Positions 37,196 to 49,527 are shown, counted from the stretch's first letter. The stretch is DNA of 64,000 bases from Myoxocephalus aenaeus (GCA_038501785.1 JBAMJR010000170.1:2541001-2605000), one strand, 5' to 3'. The notes: generated by a model not told the origin, from the sequence alone. Program-made: numbers and translations.

Positions 37196-37896
37196 AAAGG
37201 CTGTGTTCATTCCTTTGTCCTACCAGCCGTTATCACCTGACCGAGTCATCCGTTGCAGTGAGCTGACTATGAAGGACAGTTATAAGTCACCCTCCGCCTG
37301 ATTGTGTTTTATTCTCTTCTGTCTCCAAGTGTCTTAAAGATCATCTTCCTGCCTTTTGACTGTTGCCTGCCTGCTGTAGCCTCCTGGATTTGTTTGCCTG
37401 GTCTGACTCCCCCCACGTCTGTACTCTGGTTTTGCCTTGTGACCTAGTTTTACACTGTTTGTACCACAGCTGTTCTGCCCCCTGAGTCTGTTTCCCAGTA
37501 TTAGATCTGGGATCCAGCGTTACACCTGCAGTTCTGATTCTTTTCTCATTTTCTGGAGACAGCTGGAGACGATACTTGTGTTTTTAACAAACCTCATCAC
37601 AGATCATAATCAGAGTAATTATTTGTGTGAATGTTATATGTCTAAAGTTGTGTGCACTATCTTAACATATTTTGGCAGCTCATTGGTTATAGGTCACCGA
37701 ATAGCAAAGTGGGAGGAACCATCTTGAGTCGACAGTTGAATGACGTGAAAGTATATTTTGTACTGAGACAATCTTCTAGGAACTGGCAGTTGGAGTGATC
37801 TGTAATGGATGAACGGATATGAAACTGTCCCATTTGAATCATCAGAAAAAGGGAAGAAACACGGTTCATGCCAGTACGCAAAGGCAGACGCCCCTA
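37196..37896. other. Unassigned sequence; 37310-37540 may be an old LTR-like repeat
   Basis: The stretch 37310-37540 is pyrimidine-rich with GTTTGCCTGGTCTGACTCCC, GGTTTTGCCTTGTGACCTAG and a CACCTGCAGTTCTGATTC end. Its texture resembles fish repeats of the family K kind, but I could not place it. The rest is plain spacer. Confidence 0.3.
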
Positions 37897-38690
37897 TTTT
37901 TGTTATTTGTTATTTATTAAGGATCCCCATTAGTCTACACCATAGTGGAGACTATTCTTCCTGGGGTCCAGGCAAAAGCATTGCAATACAAATCATAAAA
38001 TGCAGTACAGCCTGATCAATGTTGGTGAACAAAAACACAGACTTAGGAACAACATTTACATTCAAAGAAAACTAATAAAAATGCCTAAATACCTAAAGTA
38101 ATAACCTAATCTACACTAATTTCCTTTCTGATTATTGCTGCCTTAAGTTTCCTTTTGAAATCACATTTATTTCTTGTTAGAGTCAGATATGAGGGGAGCA
38201 CATTCCAGTATGCGATGGCTCTGTACATTACTGTTTTCTTAAGTGCATTGGTTTTGGGTAGAGGAAGAGTAAAGTGACCCCTTAGTGCCTGTCTGGTATT
38301 ATAACCATGTCTCTCATTTGCATGTGATAGCTGTAAAGACAAACTGACGGGTTTCTGTGAGGAATACACATTATTTAAAAACAGAATAAGTCTGCATGCC
38401 AGTCTTTCATCCACCATCATCCATGACAGCCTAGCATGCATAGCATCCACACTACTCCTGACAGAGCAGTGAAGTGCTAGTCTTGCCGCTCTGTTCTGAG
38501 CAAGCTGAAGTTTACTAATTTCTTGCTTTGATGCGCTAGACCAGATAACAGGACAGTAGTCCAGATTTGACAGAACTAGAGATTGTATGACTAGTCTAAT
38601 TGTTGTGTTAGTTAGCAGATGAGCACTCCTTCTAATGGCATGGATACTATTAATCATTCTCAGCACTGTTATTTACCATTACTATTAATC
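37897..38690 (-). mobile_element. 5'-truncated non-LTR retrotransposon (jockey-superfamily-like) with ORF end, 3' UTR and tail
   Basis: The minus strand carries the C-terminal part of a reverse transcriptase frame (38106-38666), about 190 bases of 3' UTR, and a terminal block reading GGACCCCAGGAAGAATAGTC, TAATGGGGATCC, ending in TTAATAAATAACAAATAACA at 37897-37920. That terminal block is typical of a widespread fish LINE. The 5' end is cut off near 38665-38680, as is usual for incomplete target-primed insertion. I place it in the jockey superfamily (CR1/L2/Rex1 range) without deciding the clade. Confidence 0.75.
38106..38666 (-). pseudogene. Reverse transcriptase C-terminal fragment of a non-LTR retrotransposon
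   Basis: An open frame of 186 codons. Residues 35-42 read LDYCPVIW and 53-65 read LQLAQNRAARLAL, the two blocks that follow the catalytic palm domain in jockey-superfamily reverse transcriptases. After these come a region with HARLSWMMVDERL (about 77-89) and a C-terminal AYWNVLP (about 157-163). The endonuclease domain and the catalytic aspartates are absent, because they would lie upstream of the 5' truncation, so this copy cannot reverse-transcribe. There is no frameshift or internal stop across the 561 bp, which suggests a fairly recent insertion compared with the other repeats here. The frame's first codon is arbitrary: a stop lies a few codons upstream in unrelated flank. Confidence 0.8.
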
Positions 38691-38697
38691 ATTCTCA
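38645..38697. repeat. 18-bp exact direct repeat at the LINE 5' junction
   Basis: TACTATTAATCATTCTCA occurs at 38645-38662, inside the LINE frame, and again at 38680-38697, just outside it. The 35-base period suggests a small tandem duplication or templated filler formed at the 5' junction of the insertion. Confidence 0.85.
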
Positions 38698-40863
38698 CCA
38701 CCTATGGACTCGAAGAAGACTGTCAAAGGGGTCAGTTGGCTAGTTTTCAGTAGCCTTGCTAGCTTATCTACGAGAACTGTAGAAGAATGAAAACAGTGTA
38801 GTGGTAAAAACTCTATATCACAACAGAAAAGCTGTTAATTAACCTGTCACGGTCCTGTGGTCAGCCACCCTTTATTTAGTCTTGACAAATTGTGAGTCTG
38901 AAACGTAATGGAGCAGGCCACTCCTCCTCCATCACACTAAATCATTCACGGATATTAATTCAAGCATAACTTGATTAAAACACATTTAAGGATAGAACAG
39001 TTGTATTATCACAAAATCCTCCCTCATTCTGTCAGCAGCAAAATACTTCCACCTTTTGTCAGAACGTCTGTCCGGAGGAATGTCAGATAATGATGAGGAC
39101 ACAGTAAAGTGCTGCTCACTGTAAAATAAGTATTGCAGACTTAAATAAATAGTTAAAACTTGTGGCCGTTGCATAACCTTATAGGCGAGCATTGTGGGAT
39201 TCTCAACCAGGCTTCACCTCCTCCTACTACAACACTATTTTAATAAGTCGATAATCAATTGAGACATGCACCGGGGACCCGTACAGGATCTGCATGAGCT
39301 GATTCCGTCTCTGTTCAGGCATTTACTGCGCTGGGTCAAGCTGGTCATCTTTTCCTCCAATTTGCCAAATCTCCCCCCTGAGTTCTCTGTTCGTGTTATT
39401 TCATGCTTCAATAACTAGATGGCACACAGTTCATCTGCTGCAGGTTACCAACAAAAAAAAAAAAAAACGATGTAAGTGGTTTCAGTTCAAATGTGACCTG
39501 CTGCATTTTAGCAGAGGAAAAGATGGAGAAAAAGGCCAGCGGAGAAGAGCGTGCGAGTGCTGTGTTGAGCCCTGCAGCCTCTTCACTCCCCGCTCTCTGT
39601 TTCCTCCTGTGCAGAAGGGCCGGCAGTAATGACCTCCCTCCGCTCTGCGGAGCACCTTCAGCCTGGCCGTGGGCTGAGGCAATCTGTCCCTTGTTTGTGC
39701 CCGTGACATCTGCTCCCATGGGGACGCAGGATTATTTCTCCTCTCTTTTTTTCTTCCCGAAGCTCCCGAATGTGAACCTTTTGCGTCGGTGGACTCTATT
39801 GTACGTCGGGATGCCGTGGGAAGAGAACTTGCATATACACGTACATTGTGGTTGTGAAGGGAAAAAGGACAGTTTGACCTGCGGGTCGAGTGTCGTGGAG
39901 CGACGTGGATCCTGCGGCAGCATTTCGATGAATGTAAGGATCTTCGATGATGGAGTGCAAGCAAGTTTAGGCCGACATCTTGAGTGTGCTGGTTGACTTC
40001 GGGCCTCAGCACGCTTCAAATGAAGTGCACTTCAAACACTGCCTGAAACCTCCGGCTGCCACGCCTTTCCAACGGCAGAGTTTAATGGGACGGTGAATTT
40101 TGAATCCTTGTTTCCGTCTACGTCCTCCATATGCCTGCTCAACAAAACGTTGCTATGCGCTCCATGCGAGTATTGAACATTATGAATATGGCTGTATTGA
40201 AGTTTTTCACCCTAAAAAGATGGGAAATGTGATTTTGTGTTATCGTGGTTATATAAATGTAACGGGAGATAATGGGGGGAAATGTCCTGACAACCAGGAA
40301 AATGTTGTTTTTGAATGGCTTGAATAGGTTGATGCAGAATATGTTGTATGATAAAAAAACATTTTGTGCATTTCGGGAAATGATTGCGTCTTATCTTTCA
40401 TCAATAAATGTTGACTTTTGGACAGAGTGCTGAGCGCCACGTTGATCGCTGTGTGCGTGTGGGAGAGCGAGGCTGACAGAGAGAGGGGAGGAGAAGATGA
40501 ACGAGTGCACGCAATGTTAATAATAACAACTTAAATGTCAATGATATGATTGAAGCTTTATTCGGTATAGCCCCTATAGTTATGGATATGATGGATGTGG
40601 ATTGTTATTTTAAAGTAAACCGGCCCATGATGTGATGCAGTCACAGCAAGCCCAGGCACACACTTTTAAAAGTACAGTTTAAATAATTCAAATATAATGT
40701 TCACACTTATGAATAGCAGAATGCGAAGCCGAATTAAAGATTCAAAGCTCTGTCAGACGCTGAGCCGCCGCTGCCATGGAACGAGCGGATCGGTGATCTC
40801 AAGTCACCACGTTTGGACCACATGAAAACAGAAACTAGTAAGGATCATGACAAGCAAGCTCAC
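38698..40863. other. Unassigned non-coding sequence, GC-richer at 39490-40100
   Basis: Long frames overlap on opposite strands at 39482-40019 (167 codons plus, 176 codons minus), but neither has a recognisable domain. Their length follows from locally high GC. A poly-A run lies at 39453-39467. An AATAAA with a following GT-rich stretch at 40403-40425 could end an unidentified transcript. No exon structure is supported. Confidence 0.45.
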
Positions 40864-40869
40864 GTGTGT

Positions 40870-40904
<35 letters not shown>
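40864..40904. repeat. (GT)n microsatellite, one interruption
   Basis: A GT run of about 41 bp with a TA step near its start (TGTATGTG). Confidence 0.9.
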
Positions 40905-40905
<1 letters not shown>

Positions 40906-41866
40906 ATGGCTCTTAATGTTGCCCCATGCAACAGCCCCACACCAGTGTTATTTATGATGTTGTTTTATGACCACAATAAAAGCCTCCTGAACCAGATTAT
41001 AACTGCAAACACCACACGCTGAAAGAAACCGAGTGAAGAGGAGGGAAACAGTGAGTAACAACGTCCCTGGGCTGTGAAACCCAATTTGTGGAGTGGTGGG
41101 AAGATACTGTATAACCCAAAAAAGTGTGTGTTTGGGTGCGTGTTATATATTCATTGCACGACTACATAGCGGTGCTCTGTACCTAATCGCAATTTACTCT
41201 CGGTCAGCATTCCAACAATCTCACTGCTCCCTGCACAGCAGATTCAAGCCATCGACGTGCTGTGGATCAAAACCAATTATGTCTGATCACCGACACAAAT
41301 GGAGACGGAGGGAGAGCGAGGAGAGGGCTATTGAGGGGAGAGAGGAAGAGCATGTTAAAGGATCATTTGAGATTATGGCACTAAGCAGCCATGTAGTATT
41401 AAATCAAAGGTGGGTAAACTACGACCTTCAGTCAGTAATTATCTTCATGAAAAGCAACCGCCAAAATATAAACCGTCATTTAAGCCGCAGCATCAATCCG
41501 ATGCTCTTTATTATAATGGACAACATTAATTATAGCCATAAAGCTTTATGTCAGTTAAGTGAACTGCCTGAAGGTGGATTTGATGACGACTGCATCCTTG
41601 ACAATAACCGTTTTCCACAGGATTTTTTTTCTGGAACATGATCAGTACCAAAATCTTGAGGAAAACAATCAGATGGAGGTGCATATCCTCGAGATGCTGA
41701 GCATTCAGCACGTCACTCAACGACTCAGGAAGCTTTTCAAGATTTCCACTCAAAACAATAAGACACAGGCTGACCTCGGCTTTCACATCCTGTTTCACCT
41801 TGAACACGCCACCCTGCGCCCTTCACATATTCAAAAATAAATGCATTCAAATCTCCAGTCAGTCCC

Positions 41867-41889
41867 TACTACTACAACTACTACTACTT
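41867..41889. repeat. Imperfect (ACT)n microsatellite
   Basis: ACT/CTA units interrupted once by an A insertion (ACTACAACTACT), about 23 bp. Confidence 0.8.
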
Positions 41890-41918
41890 TATTTAAATCA
41901 GCAGGGACAAGATAATGT

Positions 41919-41947
41919 TTTATCATCACCGATGATGTGATGATAAA
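41919..41947. repeat. Perfect inverted repeat, 11-bp arms
   Basis: TTTATCATCAC (41919-41929) and its exact complement GTGATGATAAA (41937-41947) flank a seven-base loop. No function is assigned. Confidence 0.85.
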
Positions 41948-42334
41948 GTTTTTGACAGAAAATCTCTGCCGTTAAGACTCTACGGGGAGATAAATCCCCC
42001 CACGGAGTCCGGACACTGGTGGTGACTGACGATTCTGCAAAGACCAGGCGGAGGAAGGAGGAAAGGAGCGAGTAACGGCAACATTAAAGTATTTGAAAAG
42101 AGAAAGCAGCACAATGAGGCTGACACTAAGTTTGTGTCTGTGCTATTGGAGAGATGAGGTCATCTGATAGGAACAGCTGATAATGTGATTGACACCCCAA
42201 ACAATGACCGCAAGGAAGTTATGAGTGAGCATGCGTGAGAGAAGTGAATGCCGGATGTATGAGACATAAACTACAGGCCCACAGTCTAATAGTGTAACTG
42301 CACTTACATAGCTTCATTACTACGACTACTTAGG

Positions 42335-42482
42335 GGTGGAATAAGTATTCATCGACTTTATTTAGGTATCAATACAACAGTGTAAGAGTAAATGTACAGA
42401 AGTATTATACTAAAGCAAAGTTCAAGTGCTCAATATTGGGCTTTGCAGTACTTGAGTAAATTAACAGACTTCCTTTCCATCA
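42335..42482 (+). repeat. Fish hAT-like or related repeat with 'AGTACTTGAGTAAA' text (family I)
   Basis: GTGGAATAAGTATTCATCGA near the left, GTAAATGTACAGAAGTATTA in the middle and GCAGTACTTGAGTAAATTAA near the right resemble the widely dispersed fish element marked by paired GTACTTGAGTAAA and TTTACTCAAGTAC. The right part and the AGAGTAAATGTAC block read like partial inverted complements. The class is from memory and the copy is decayed. Confidence 0.45.
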
Positions 42483-44259
42483 CTTATTTCGGTGATGTGG
42501 TGAACAGAATAAACATTTTGCATTGAGTATGGTGAGGTTGCACATATCTGGTGCTGCGCATGAACATAACAAACAATGATGTCAAAGCCTGTGAGTACAA
42601 CCAAATGCTGAATAAGACATTAATGAGACAATAAAGTACAGTTAACACTTGTTGTAGCGACTTGTCAATCAAAATATATATAACTTCTGATTATATTTTA
42701 ATACATAAAGATTCATATAAACAGAACACGAATAAAATACTTAATAACAATACAGGAAAAAAAACTAATTACAGAAAAGAACGCGTATAGAAGTATTATA
42801 GTAGTCTAAATGAAGACACTTTCCACATCAGTGTGTTTTCTGCTCTGCCGAGTTAAAGCTGTGTACTTGTTTTTCCTTCTCCCTGTTCTGACGACACAAG
42901 ATTGACAGGAATTCGTAGGAGCAGTAATAGGCCGAGGTGATGAGTGTTTTTGCACACAGACCCGAAGCCTTATCAGCCAGGCCTGTGTGTCCGTTCCCAG
43001 TCAGTGTGGGACATGTTGTTCTCGAATATTATGCTGGAAGAAACAACTTGTCACTGTCTTTGTACACAAACAAGGTGGACTCAGAACATAGTGGCTTTGG
43101 CTGATACAGCAGATTAATGTCGGCCTTTAACTATTTAAGATATTGTGCCACCAGAGTGATTTTGCCAGTGATATTATGCTATTTCTGAATAGGTTACTAT
43201 AAATCACGAGGCGTCTAATAAAAGTACAGAGTTTTTAAGGGGCCTTCCTTACTTCGGTGAAATGATGTGTGAAATTGTGATTTGCCACGCAGGCAGAGTC
43301 CGAACTCTGCCAAGGAATGCCAGTGATGAGTCAAACTAGATCCCCATCCAGTGGCTCACCACACTAAGCATCTATCTCAGATATAAGTAAGTCTCCAGTC
43401 CCAGACAGGGATGAGGAGAGGCTCCTGTTGGCCACTAATGTCAACATTCCTCACCACCAGCCAATCAGCGGCCAGGATTTGCGTTCATGTCGGATGAGTC
43501 AGCAGCGATTTACGTCCAATGCCAACATTCAGTGGCAGAGCAGGAAAGATTGTGTCCATTAAAAGGCAGATAAGGATGCAAAAGGTTTGGAGTGTGGAGT
43601 GTGTAGCGCAGCCATGTAAAGATATTCATGAGATGGTCAATTTGTTGGAGGTTAATCAACTAATGAACCTCATTGATGTGAAAAAAGGTTATCAATTGCG
43701 TCATTTTAGCAGCTGGCTTTGACGTGTCCTGCACTCAAATTCAGAGGGTTTTCATTGTTAAAGACCATAAATTCAACACTTCTCACCAAACACCCTGAGA
43801 GGTACCCTGTGGAGGTTTTGACTGCTATAGTAAGGCCATGTAGCAATGTTGTCATGGGCGGGTCACTATTTGTTTTGTCTTGCATTTGACACTCCTAATT
43901 GTTTTAACACTATTCCACTGATCTACAGGTGACAGTAGTGTGCCCTGAAGCGAAATGAAATGAAGGAAATGCATTTAAAGATAAATGTTAGACCTGAAGG
44001 ATGCGTGTGTTTTGATGAGTAACACAATGTAAACCTCCAAAGGGTACCATTAAGGCCGTATAACAATCACATGGATTCTTCACCTCACAGAACACATTGC
44101 AAAGCTTTTCTTCTTCATGTTTTGTTATATTGTCTCACATACTGCTGCAGCAAACACGTTTTCAAAACACCTTTAATTGCCTTCTTGATACTTCTATTGA
44201 TAGACTGCTGACTCCTCCATCAAATAGAGAATTTAAAATGTATTTGCAAAGACTGAATA
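42483..44259. other. Unassigned non-coding sequence
   Basis: No gene or repeat family is confidently visible. The patch 43270-43510 is GC-richer with unique-looking text. Short open frames have no domain. Confidence 0.5.
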
Positions 44260-44562
44260 TAAGTGGACATAGTCACCGTGACATCACCCATTGGTTTAGG
44301 TGGCCACGCCCTTAAGAATACCCTGTTTTATTGTCTATTTTACTCTTAAAGGGATTATGATTTACTAAATGAACATCATGCTCTATTGACGAAGACTTGA
44401 AGACATGTTTACTATGATTACTGCGGCAATAAATCCAGTTCTATAAAATCTGTCTTCATTTTTCAACCAGAGGAGTCGCCCCCTGCTGGGCATTAATAAG
44501 AATGCATGTTTAAGGCACTGCAAAATGGTTTCACTTTTCAGACCCGGAGGTTGCTGCCCGCT
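44260..44562 (+). repeat. Dispersed repeat copy (family E)
   Basis: Blocks in order: GTGACATCACCCATTGGTTT, GGCCACGCCC, GATTATGATTTACTAAATGA, ACATCATGCTCTATTGACGA, AAGACTTGAAGAC, CAACCAGAGGAGTCGCCCCC, TGCTGGGCATTAATAAGAAT, TTTCACTTTTCAGACCCGGA. This order matches a dispersed repeat I know from percomorph genomes. Its class and name are not known to me. There is no second copy in this window. Confidence 0.5.
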
Positions 44563-44735
44563 CATTCCAGACCAGTAGGGGCTGCAAGTGGTCAGATAAC
44601 TGAGCGCATCACCGCTGTTTACTGCATGGGCATCAAACTCACACGAAAAACATAGACCTGAAGCCTGAATAAACACCTAAAGTGTGCGTGAGACGGAGCT
44701 GAGATGTATGCCCACAAAAAGACAGTGCATTCATG
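44563..44735. other. Unassigned spacer
   Basis: Short stretch between two repeats with no recognisable content. Confidence 0.4.
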
Positions 44736-44845
44736 TATGGTAAATGGTAAATTAACTTGTTTTTGTATCCCGCCTTTCTCGTCTTTTGACCACTCAAAGC
44801 TCTTTAACACCACATGTCATTCACCCATTCATACACAGGAAGACC
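44736..44845 (+). repeat. Dispersed repeat copy (family C)
   Basis: TATGGTAAATGGTAAATTAA, TTTTGACCACTCAAAGCTCT and CATGTCATTCACCCATTCAT follow the order of the copy at 15238-15315 and extend it on the 3' side. The two copies share orientation and are both diverged. Confidence 0.55.
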
Positions 44846-46274
44846 TGCCTCAGTCATCTTAATGGAAACACTACGGTCACAAGGGCACAATACACAATAA
44901 CTGCTTTCCTGTCTTTTTAATTACATTGAATCTGACTGCACTGATTTCCCTCAATTCTCCCTGTGCATTCGATAATGAGACGTCTTTTATTTTATTGTCT
45001 TGTAATCTGTGAATGCTTCAATGACTTAATAACATTTTTAAAAAGCTCCTCTAGGATATCACTCAGTTTGTCTCCTAAAAGCACCGTTTACATCAACATT
45101 TAACATGGAGGACTTTTAGTGGCATTTGTTGGGAAAAAATATTGCAAGAACGCGTAGAAACCAGATCATTAAGTCGTGGCTGCGCTTTAATAATCCGTGC
45201 GAATGACATAATTTTGCAGAGCCACAAGAAGCGGATTGTTTGTCAACTGATGGCATCCATGCAAAAAAAGGACATTGTTTGATTCTTGCAGCTCTTTTCA
45301 TGTCCTTCTTCCAAAATAGTGATGAAGAACACCTGCAGCAAACGCCAGAGGCTGAGTTTTCATAAAACATAAATGTATGAGAGTTAGAGAGAGAGCACAC
45401 ACGGCCATATTGCCTCTTAAATTAGGCTCAAATATGACCGGTTGTAGCATTTGAAAGGCTATGTTTTCAAAGGCTCACTCCACATAAAACGCAGCGAGGC
45501 TGCATTTCATCACTCCCAGCTGACTTCACGGAAGAACAACGAGGTTCAAAACAGCGTCACCAATCTGTTTTAACCAAATATTCTGACACTGTTATCTTCA
45601 CTCCCCCTGTCTCTCCTCCGCTCCGTGTATGGAGAGCCTGAGCCCCAAACCAAAAATGACTAAACACTCGTGCATCTTCGCTCAAAGTGCTGCTGTGGAA
45701 ATTCTCCACATTCCACGAGTCTCCAACGCCTCCATTGAGGTCACCGTCTAGGCCTCTGGGCTCATTCACAACAACTCTCTGCAACTGCATCGCCCTCGTC
45801 ATTACTTCCCCGACCAGGCAGCCAGGAGCAGCGCAGATGAGTCAACAGCTCGCTCCCGCAGTACACCGTGCATCTGGTGATGTATCTGAGCTGTCGAGCA
45901 CATCTACACAGGATGTAATTGCCCTGTGAGGTGTTTTCGGAGCAATCAACAGATTTGAGTTGGCTGAACAATCCCTGTATTCATTAGGCTGTACCGAGTT
46001 GTACGACAGAAACCCATGCTTGGTCCTGATTAGACGGTGGAGAGCACTTACTGATTTCCCTCTGTGGCCCTGCAATCAGTGTAGGATCGGGATGAGAGAG
46101 CGCCCAGCTCTCCCCCACGACTCCCACATCACTAAAATCCTCACATCACTGCTGACATATGTGCTGTTTCCAACGATCTAAATGAGGTGCTCCTCCCTGG
46201 CGTGCAGTAATAATCTTTGTTTTCATACAGTGAATTGAATATTTGTCATGCTTCTGTTCTGCGTCTTTTCCTCA
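44846..46274. other. Unassigned non-coding sequence
   Basis: No gene is supported. The patch 45590-46180 is GC-richer with overlapping short frames on both strands and could hold conserved non-coding DNA, but nothing proves that. Confidence 0.45.
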
Positions 46275-46560
46275 TCTCTTGGTTAAGGGTTTGAGTAGTT
46301 TTTCATCAAGGTTTGGGGATGTTTGTGGTCATGGTTAGACTGATAACCACTTGGTTAGTTAGGGAATAGCCACCCTCAAGTCTACATTCACCAATACGTT
46401 AAAATGATTTCCGTCCACACTAGCACGCCTAAAAATGAAAATATCACATGACCATCCACGTACACTGGGCGAGCGGGTGCCGGTGTGCACAGGAAGTAGA
46501 CTGGTTGCTTGGTGACAGAAAATACGACAGCTTTCATTAAAAAAAAAAAGGTTAGATATT
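46275..46560 (+). repeat. Old repeat debris (family F-like, then a G-like 'ccgtccacacta' block)
   Basis: TTGGTTAAGGGTTTG and AACCACTTGGTTAGTTAGGG resemble family F. CCGTCCACACTAGCACGCCT at 46411-46430 resembles the opening of family G (55988). Both matches are short and the junction is unclear. Confidence 0.3.
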
Positions 46561-47468
<908 letters not shown>

Positions 47469-47640
47469 AAGGTTCTTTATCAAACAAGTAAAGAACAGCA
47501 GTGAGAGTGGATGCTGTGTAAATTTTTCCACCTCAAATGGTGTGCTCATGCTGTGTTGCCATAGAAGCCTGATTCGATGTGTAATTGCTAATGGGCTCAT
47601 TAGTGAGGGGGAGAGATGTGTGAGGGGAAAGGGAAATGTC

Positions 47641-47642
<2 letters not shown>

Positions 47643-47675
<33 letters not shown>
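47643..47675. repeat. (GT)n microsatellite, 16 units
   Basis: A second pure GT run of 33 bp, 177 bases after the 94-bp array. Confidence 0.95.
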
Positions 47676-47676
<1 letters not shown>

Positions 47677-48380
47677 TATGCAGCGTGGTTTCATGTCAAC
47701 TGAGCGATAGTGTTGTCGTCAGATGCTCTTTAAAGTGTTTTGTGTATCAACAGTCTTTGGTTTGGATTAGAGAGAAATGTGCATATCCGAAGGCAGAAGG
47801 TGGCCGTGGTCCTCCATGTTTACCAGTTGAAGTAATCTAAAATGAAACAGAGGATTCTGTTCTGAATCGTCTGGTAAATTTGTCAGGTTTGTTCTCATCA
47901 ATGCCATGTCCAAAACAGCAGCAGCAGTCTGACGCCTCAGCATCATTTGTTCCGTCCTCACCTGAGAAAAAAACACAGTTCTGAGCACCCGAAGTGCTCC
48001 AGCAGCAAACAAAGGAAACTGTGTGCTGAGCATGAATGTGTGTTGAAAGGAATAAAAGGAGAGACGGTTTGCATAAAAGCACTAGAAGGATTTTGCAGAT
48101 GGAGCTTGTTGTGTTGACAAATACACATATTTCATATAATTTATAGCCTTCATAATAATAGGCTACTACTGGGAACAAGAGGAAAGGTGGAACATTCCCT
48201 ACTGTAGGGTTTTTTAAGCTTAGTTTGTCACAATTGGACTTGTACAGTGTGAGGTTTATTGTGTACATTACAATGCATGGAATGGGATAATTAATAAGGG
48301 ATATTATTATGAAGGATTTGTAATTGTATACATATGAAGGTCACTTTTATTTACTGTGAAATGATTAATGTGTGAATGGA
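47676..48380. other. Unassigned non-coding sequence
   Basis: No gene is supported. Overlapping minus-strand frames of 88 and 143 codons have no domain. Confidence 0.45.
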
Positions 48381-48580
48381 TGTTAGATGCTGCATGCTGC
48401 ATGTATAGCCGCTAGAAGGACTTGTAGTTCTCTTGTTCGCCTGAGGTGGCGGAGCTGAAGATTGACGTTTGAGACTCTACCGGTCAGCAGAAGAAGAAGA
48501 AGAAGAAGAAGAAGAAGAAGAAGAAGAAGAAGAAGAAGAAGAAGAAGAAGAAGAAGAAGAAGAAGAAGAAGAAGAAGAAG

Positions 48581-48611
<31 letters not shown>

Positions 48612-48957
48612 GGACGGGGCTCCGTCACTTTAGTTGCGGGCAAATAGCGAGTTAAGCTGCAACCAGAGGTGTGTACGCTGGACTGTTAATGAGAGGGAGG
48701 GCTCTAGGCTCCATGAATGATATAAAGTTAACTGTATGAAGGAGGAGCGTTCTATTCTTCCGGCTACGAGCAAGCGACTCGGACCTGCGTACCCGTGGTG
48801 TTCGCTGGTGGAGTAAGAGGAGCTCGATCGAAAGCATAAGCTGTCTGTCTATCACTTTTTATTAAATATTCTTTTATTATAACTTCTTTGGACCCTGGAC
48901 CTTATTTTCCTGCATCACCTCCCAGGATTTTTGAGCAATTCCACACTACCATAAACA
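48381..48957 (+). mobile_element. Probable solo LTR of a retrotransposon, containing an AAG array
   Basis: The segment starts TGTTAGATGC and ends ACCATAAACA, so TG...CA termini are possible. A TATA box TATAAAG lies at 48721-48727. CpG-richer text follows (48750-48840), then ATTAAA at 48861-48866 and an AT-rich stretch with CTTTGGACCCTGGACC. This matches the U3-R-U5 order of an LTR in the plus orientation. Against it: I see no clear target-site duplication, no internal region on either side and no second LTR. The boundaries are a best guess. A cellular promoter with a short exon is the main alternative. Confidence 0.4.
48489..48610 (+). repeat. (AAG)n / (GAA)n trinucleotide array, about 40 units
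   Basis: About 122 bp of uninterrupted AAG on the plus strand, within the putative U3. The frames through it translate to poly-arginine, poly-lysine/glutamate or, on the other strand, poly-leucine; none is a real protein. Pure GAA/TTC tracts of this length can form intramolecular triplex. Confidence 0.97.
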
Positions 48958-49527
48958 AATAAGGACTGTGCATGCTTTTCATGGTTTACTTACCTTACAC
49001 ATGCTGGTTTCCTTCAATAGCTTGTTTTGTTTGAGTAATCACACCATTTATTTCTGCTTCAGTGTTGCTATTTAGTCCAAACCGTTTTACAGAATGATAT
49101 TTAGCTCCCTTCGTAATCAACGTAAGCTGTTAGATTGCTGTGGATGCAGGAAACAAAATGGTGGTCGAGAAGGCTACAGTTGCTAGCCATGATCGAAAAG
49201 GGTGAATGTTTAATGTTCAGCCATTTTAGCTAACCATAATTAAACTAAATAGCAGATGACGAGAGCAGCAGAAACATTATTCTAAAGCTTTCATCGCATT
49301 TCTTGGTTTGACTTCAGCACAATTCAATTTTTTTTGTAGAAGTTGAGCTGTACCCAGAACATAGGAAATTATATCCCCCCACTGCTTTCCAACACCAGTG
49401 GGCTGTAAGATGTTGTAAAATGCATGAAACCCCATTCAAACTAAGAAAACAAGTGGCTGGGAATGAAGTCTTGCCAATTAAACCCACCTTATCTGTCCGC
49501 AGTGGCTAAGTTGTGGTGAGGTACAGC

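Larger units (their letters stand above)
40905..42334. other. Unassigned non-coding sequence
   Basis: A 182-codon plus-strand frame (41093-41641) has no domain and a mixed low-complexity middle (basic, glutamate-rich), so I do not treat it as coding. An ACT trinucleotide run lies at 41867-41889. An 11-bp perfect hairpin stem lies at 41919-41947. Nothing else stands out. Confidence 0.45.

Noticed and set aside
39482..40019. Overlapping 167- and 176-codon frames on opposite strands
   Set aside because: Neither has a recognisable domain; both are open because the patch is GC-richer. No splice sites or promoter support a gene.
40403..40425. AATAAA with a GT-rich stretch considered as a gene 3' end
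   Set aside because: No coding or exon structure upstream; the hexamer is frequent by chance in AT-rich DNA.
41093..41641. 182-codon plus-strand frame
   Set aside because: No domain, a low-complexity arginine/glutamate middle, no initiation context or transcript signals.
48383..48647. Poly-leucine and poly-arginine frames
   Set aside because: They are translations of the AAG array on the two strands.
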